Positions 24,617 to 24,743 of a stretch of DNA of 24,743 nt are shown piece by piece. How positions within the stretch are numbered: position 1 is the first letter of the stretch; the number at the start of each line of letters is the position of its first letter. The position numbers were made by a program, and so were the translations under genes. The notes below the pieces were generated by a model. It saw nothing but the letters and a program-made list of their open reading frames with translations. It did no database searches and had not been told where the DNA came from. This DNA comes from Leptospirillum sp. (lineage in GTDB: Bacteria; Nitrospirota; Leptospirillia; Leptospirillales; Leptospirillaceae). The DNA lies in NCBI GenBank assembly GCA_027346125.1, contig DAIEST010000290.1:1-24743 (forward strand). Direction: 5' to 3'.

Positions 24617-24743
24617 TGTCCATAACTTTTACATGTGTCAAGATTTTTTTCATCTCACCTGGTTTCAATGAGCGTTACCGATTTTTTTTGTCCATTTAAA
24701 ATCAGTCAACACATTTTGGATTATCCCATTTTGCACGAGACAT
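24617..24743. mobile_element. Probable end of an insertion sequence interrupting the acs-like gene
   Basis: AT-rich sequence begins abruptly with TGTCCATAAC at 24617, and the same TGTCCAT recurs at 24689 followed by a similar pattern (A-rich, then AGTCAAC against TGTCAAG). Repeated copies of part of the terminal repeat near an element end are typical of IS21-family elements. No transposase is visible because the window stops 127 bases later, so the family is a guess. Confidence 0.35.

Overview
This window looks like a piece of the chromosome of a Gram-negative, autotroph-type bacterium. My best guess is an acidophilic Nitrospirota close to Leptospirillum. That rests on the gene mix (archaeal-type PheRS beta subunit, a TGS-less ThrRS, BTAD/AAA regulators, a two-partner secretion operon) and on general resemblance, not on a database match. 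Everything from the left edge to about 13.1 kb has mixed base composition. From about 13.1 to 23.95 kb the DNA is visibly more GC-rich. The last 0.8 kb becomes AT-rich again.

Region 1 (1-4650): the 3' part of an archaeal/spirochaete-type pheT on the + strand converges on the - strand translation operon thrS-infC-rpmI-rplT across one strong bidirectional terminator. infC begins at a rare ATC codon, and thrS begins at TTG directly after a stop codon and has no TGS domain. A good sigma70-type promoter lies just upstream of thrS.

Region 2 (4653-9732, - strand): a TPR-repeat protein, a 1047-residue PLD-nuclease/SF2-helicase/DUF3427 protein and a uracil-DNA-glycosylase-family protein that overlaps the helicase by 4 bp. 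The helicase/UDG pair looks like a DNA repair or DNA-surveillance (possibly defence) cassette.

Region 3 (9811-13082, - strand): a compact operon thiG-thiE-(M23 peptidase)-thiD with ATGA and GTGA overlaps and a recognisable promoter, but no thiS, thiC or TPP riboswitch. The M23 protein embedded in it has lost one of the two catalytic histidines.

Region 4 (13151-23944): a GC-rich island. A very large BTAD / degenerate cyclase / AAA ATPase / TPR regulator (- strand) faces away from a three-gene + strand operon: a TpsB outer-membrane transporter, a TpsA filamentous-haemagglutinin-type exoprotein (GLUG repeats, MBG-like module, C-terminal EF-hand loop), and a secreted protein of unknown family, start-stop coupled to tpsA, with faint sortase-like signatures. 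The regulator's promoter carries a perfect 14-bp palindrome in its spacer and a tandem 11-bp repeat next to the -35 box. On each side of the regulator gene, in the same orientation, is a decayed HU-family gene; both appear to lack the DNA-binding beta-arm. The tpsA repeats contain G8-G9 tracts that could support phase variation.

Region 5 (24277-24743): the first ~113 codons of an acetyl-CoA synthetase-like gene, cut off at about 24617 by AT-rich sequence with repeated TGTCCAT motifs, probably the end of an insertion element continuing outside the window.
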